From an uncultured Eubacteriales bacterium (GTDB lineage: Bacteria > Bacillota > Clostridia > Monoglobales > Monoglobaceae): a DNA stretch of 7,230 nt. Each line of letters starts with the position of its first letter. Positions within the stretch are counted from its first letter, which is position 1. The notes below the pieces were generated by a model. It made no database searches. It was not told the origin of the DNA and saw only the letters and a program-made list of their open reading frames with translations. Position numbers and translations under genes: made by a program. Shown here piece by piece: positions 5,632 to 7,230 of this stretch. The DNA lies in NCBI GenBank assembly GCA_900552305.1, contig URZD01000109.1, forward strand, positions 1 to 7,230, written 5' to 3'.

Positions 5632-7090
5632 ACCTGTTAATCACAGGGAAAAACATCTGCATTTTTGTGTATTTCCCCACCTTACTCAACACTCTTATAT
5701 CTCCGTTATGCTTGCGGATAATTGTCTTGACATAGTATAATCCCAAGCCGCTGCCGTTCGCTTTTTTAGTTGTATAAAACGGCTCAAAAATCTTCTTCAG
5801 TTCGCTTTTTGCAATCCCGCCGCCGTTATCCGAAACCTCAACCATGCAGCAATCGTTTTCCGAAATTACCGAGATTCCGATTGCGGGTTTTCTTCCCGTA
5901 TCGCGCGTAGCGTCAACGGCATTCATAATTATATTGACAAAAACCTCTGTAATGTATCCCGAAACTCCCCACACCGCAATATCGCCGCAGCCAAAATCAA
6001 CATTAAGCTCCGCCTTGCTTTCCGCATCGGTAAATTCAATCGCCCTCCAAACACAATCGGCAATATTCACAGTCTCACACGCTCCGACATTATTCTTCAT
6101 AAGCCTAAGAAGCTTTGTATTAAGCTCCATATATTCCTCAACCGTTTCAAGGCTCAAATCCGAAACTCTGTCTATCATATTTAAATCGTTTATTTCCAAG
6201 CCTTTTTTTATCAGGTTCATCTGCTGACCGATTATCAGAAAAACATTTTTGTAAACGTGCAAAAGCATATTAAGGTTATTATACAGGCGTTTTGTCACCT
6301 GATATTGCGGGTGCGCGTCGCGGAAAATATTGTACGGTCTGAAATACGCAAAAATCCCGACAAGAATCGCAATAACAAACACTATCACAATTACCGAATC
6401 AAGATAACCGTTTATTCTTACCGGCGCCAACGGCATTTTTGACACGTTGACATTTTTAAACCAGATAACGCGGAAAACTCCCGCAATAAACAGATAGACA
6501 ATCAGCAGTCCTGTTACGCAAAAGCAAAAGCTGTAGGTCAGCAAGTCCTTACGCTTCACATATATCCTTGTCTTTATCGCCGCGGCAACCGACGCCGCAA
6601 CAGGCAAAAGAAGATAGGCAACCGCAATCCATTCAAAAATTCTGTTTCCCTTTTCATATAAAAGTCTAACCGTACCCGAAGCATTTGCCGAATTTGCCAT
6701 AATATAAAGCCGCAGCTGCGTATCCGAATCCGTCCATATCACAAACAGCAGCGCCGGCAAACACAGAACGGCCGTTTTTACGGTACTCATTCTGCTTGCA
6801 AACCGCGTACACATAACGCACATAATAAACACCAACGCAAACAAAAGATTGTATATGCGCGATATTGCGTTTATTCCCATCCTAACCCTGTACAGCAGTC
6901 TGTAAATATCATAGTCGCGCCGCAGCGGAAACGCATACTGCCCAACCTTTGATATATAAAGCATACCCACAAATACCAAAAGCGCGATAAGTCCATATTG
7001 AATCGCTATAAGATAAGCAAAACGATTTTTGCGGTTAAACGCCACAAAAGCCGCCGCCGCACAAAAAACGCTGAAAACAGTTATAAGCAT
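5630..7090 (-). CDS. Seven-helix membrane sensor histidine kinase
   Basis: A 486-residue sensor kinase, partner of the regulator just downstream. The ATG at 7090 is preferred because it starts in front of the first membrane helix and has a GGGG-rich stretch 5 bases upstream. The frame extends to a TTG at 7135, but that codon has no ribosome binding site. Hydrophobic segments at about 1-18, 25-45, 78-95, 106-119, 152-172, 186-207 and 231-250 predict seven membrane helices with only short loops and no recognisable extracellular or PAS domain. The cytoplasmic half has a phospho-acceptor box LLHVYKNVF (His278) and an ATPase domain. That domain carries the N-box (NIIMNAVDA, Asn386 and Asn390), G1 DNGGGI (Asp421), F-box IFEPFYTTK (434-442) and G2 GSGLGLYYVK (446-455). 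The residue after His278 is Val instead of the usual acidic one. The signal is unknown; a glycan-related cue is inferred from the neighbours. Confidence 0.93.
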   Translation of the reverse strand: MLITVFSVFCAAAAFVAFNRKNRFAYLIAIQYGLIALLVFVGMLYISKVGQYAFPLRRDYDIYRLLYRVRMGINAISRIYNLLFALVFIMCVMCTRFASRMSTVKTAVLCLPALLFVIWTDSDTQLRLYIMANSANASGTVRLLYEKGNRIFEWIAVAYLLLPVAASVAAAIKTRIYVKRKDLLTYSFCFCVTGLLIVYLFIAGVFRVIWFKNVNVSKMPLAPVRINGYLDSVIVIVFVIAILVGIFAYFRPYNIFRDAHPQYQVTKRLYNNLNMLLHVYKNVFLIIGQQMNLIKKGLEINDLNMIDRVSDLSLETVEEYMELNTKLLRLMKNNVGACETVNIADCVWRAIEFTDAESKAELNVDFGCGDIAVWGVSGYITEVFVNIIMNAVDATRDTGRKPAIGISVISENDCCMVEVSDNGGGIAKSELKKIFEPFYTTKKANGSGLGLYYVKTIIRKHNGDIRVLSKVGKYTKMQMFFPVINR

Positions 7091-7111
7091 AATATCCCCA
7101 TCCCATAATAC

Positions 7112-7133
7112 GGCAGCTCTGCACTCGGCTGCC
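7112..7133 (-). repeat. Hairpin in the kinase leader
   Basis: GGCAGC (7112-7117) and GCTGCC (7128-7133) form a perfect six-base inverted repeat around a 10-base loop. It ends 21 bases before the kinase ATG, close to the weak ribosome binding stretch, and has no T-tract, so it is not a terminator. It could affect translation of the kinase; no known riboswitch or leader is recognised. Confidence 0.4.
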
Positions 7134-7155
7134 AATCGCAGCGACTTTTCGATGA

Positions 7156-7164
7156 ATTAAAGCA
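7156..7164 (-). promoter_or_regulatory. Weak candidate extended -10 promoter of the kinase/regulator unit
   Basis: Minus-strand TGCTTTAAT fits an extended -10 (TGN then a -10 with one mismatch). The -35 position has only a poor match. Transcription would begin near 7149, giving a leader of about 59 bases that contains the 7112-7133 hairpin. It is a guess from motif alone; the true promoter may lie beyond the right edge. Confidence 0.3.
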
Positions 7165-7230
7165 TTTTTCTTTCTTTAACCGAAAGGGAGTAATCCGAAC
7201 TCCGATTTTGAGAGACGGATTTCCGTTTTC

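Noticed and set aside
5844..6442. Plus-strand open frames opposite the kinase (5844-6227 and 6257-6442)
   Set aside because: Antisense to the conserved H-box and ATPase motifs of the kinase; no protein features of their own.
7081..7230. Minus-strand frame open from the right edge to a TAA at 7083-7081, overlapping the kinase start by 10 bases
   Set aside because: The 49 residues (ENGNPSLKIG onwards) show no recognisable motif and the stretch contains several inverted repeats typical of non-coding DNA. An upstream gene end cannot be excluded without more sequence.
1..7230. CRISPR arrays, tRNA/rRNA genes, insertion sequences, attachment sites
   Set aside because: No regularly spaced repeats, cloverleaf, transposase motif or terminal repeats were seen on either strand.

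Overview
The window reads entirely leftwards (minus strand) and looks like part of a polysaccharide-degradation locus of a Gram-positive anaerobe, most likely a Clostridia member. I base this on strong GGAGG-type ribosome binding sites, several Sec-type signal peptides on large modular secreted proteins, a moderate base composition, and a NarL-type two-component pair beside a CAZyme. The taxonomic call is an inference and I cannot name a genus.

Layout in the direction of transcription, from high to low coordinates. Positions 7091-7230 are a leader/upstream region with a weak candidate promoter and a hairpin. Positions 7090-5630 encode a seven-helix membrane histidine kinase. Positions 5617-4949 encode its NarL/FixJ-type response regulator, 12 bases after the kinase stop. 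A clear intrinsic terminator (4894-4922) closes this unit. A new promoter (about 4829-4857) with a palindrome just upstream (4869-4881) begins a second unit. This second unit holds a secreted, apparently non-catalytic beta-sandwich protein (4799-3402), a secreted family 8 polysaccharide lyase (3350-120), and the start of a third exported protein (94 to the window edge). The last two genes follow after short gaps (51 and 25 bases) with no terminator, so the second unit is probably an operon that continues out of the window.

Working model (inference): the kinase/regulator pair senses a cue linked to a polyanionic glycan (hyaluronan/chondroitin-like or xanthan-like), and the regulator activates the neighbouring lyase operon through the palindrome at about -53. 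The accessory protein and lyase act outside the cell. The lyase keeps the PL8 Asn/His/Tyr/Arg core, but it lacks one arginine and part of the aromatic patch seen in classic hyaluronate/chondroitin lyases, so its substrate is open.

For the three complete genes 4799-3402, 3350-120 and 5617-4949, the longest possible reading frame starts on top of, or only 0-2 bases from, the Shine-Dalgarno sequence. I therefore moved each start to the next start codon, which has normal spacing. There is no tRNA, rRNA, CRISPR array, insertion sequence or gene-free stretch over 300 bases; the longest gap between genes is 149 bases (4800-4948).
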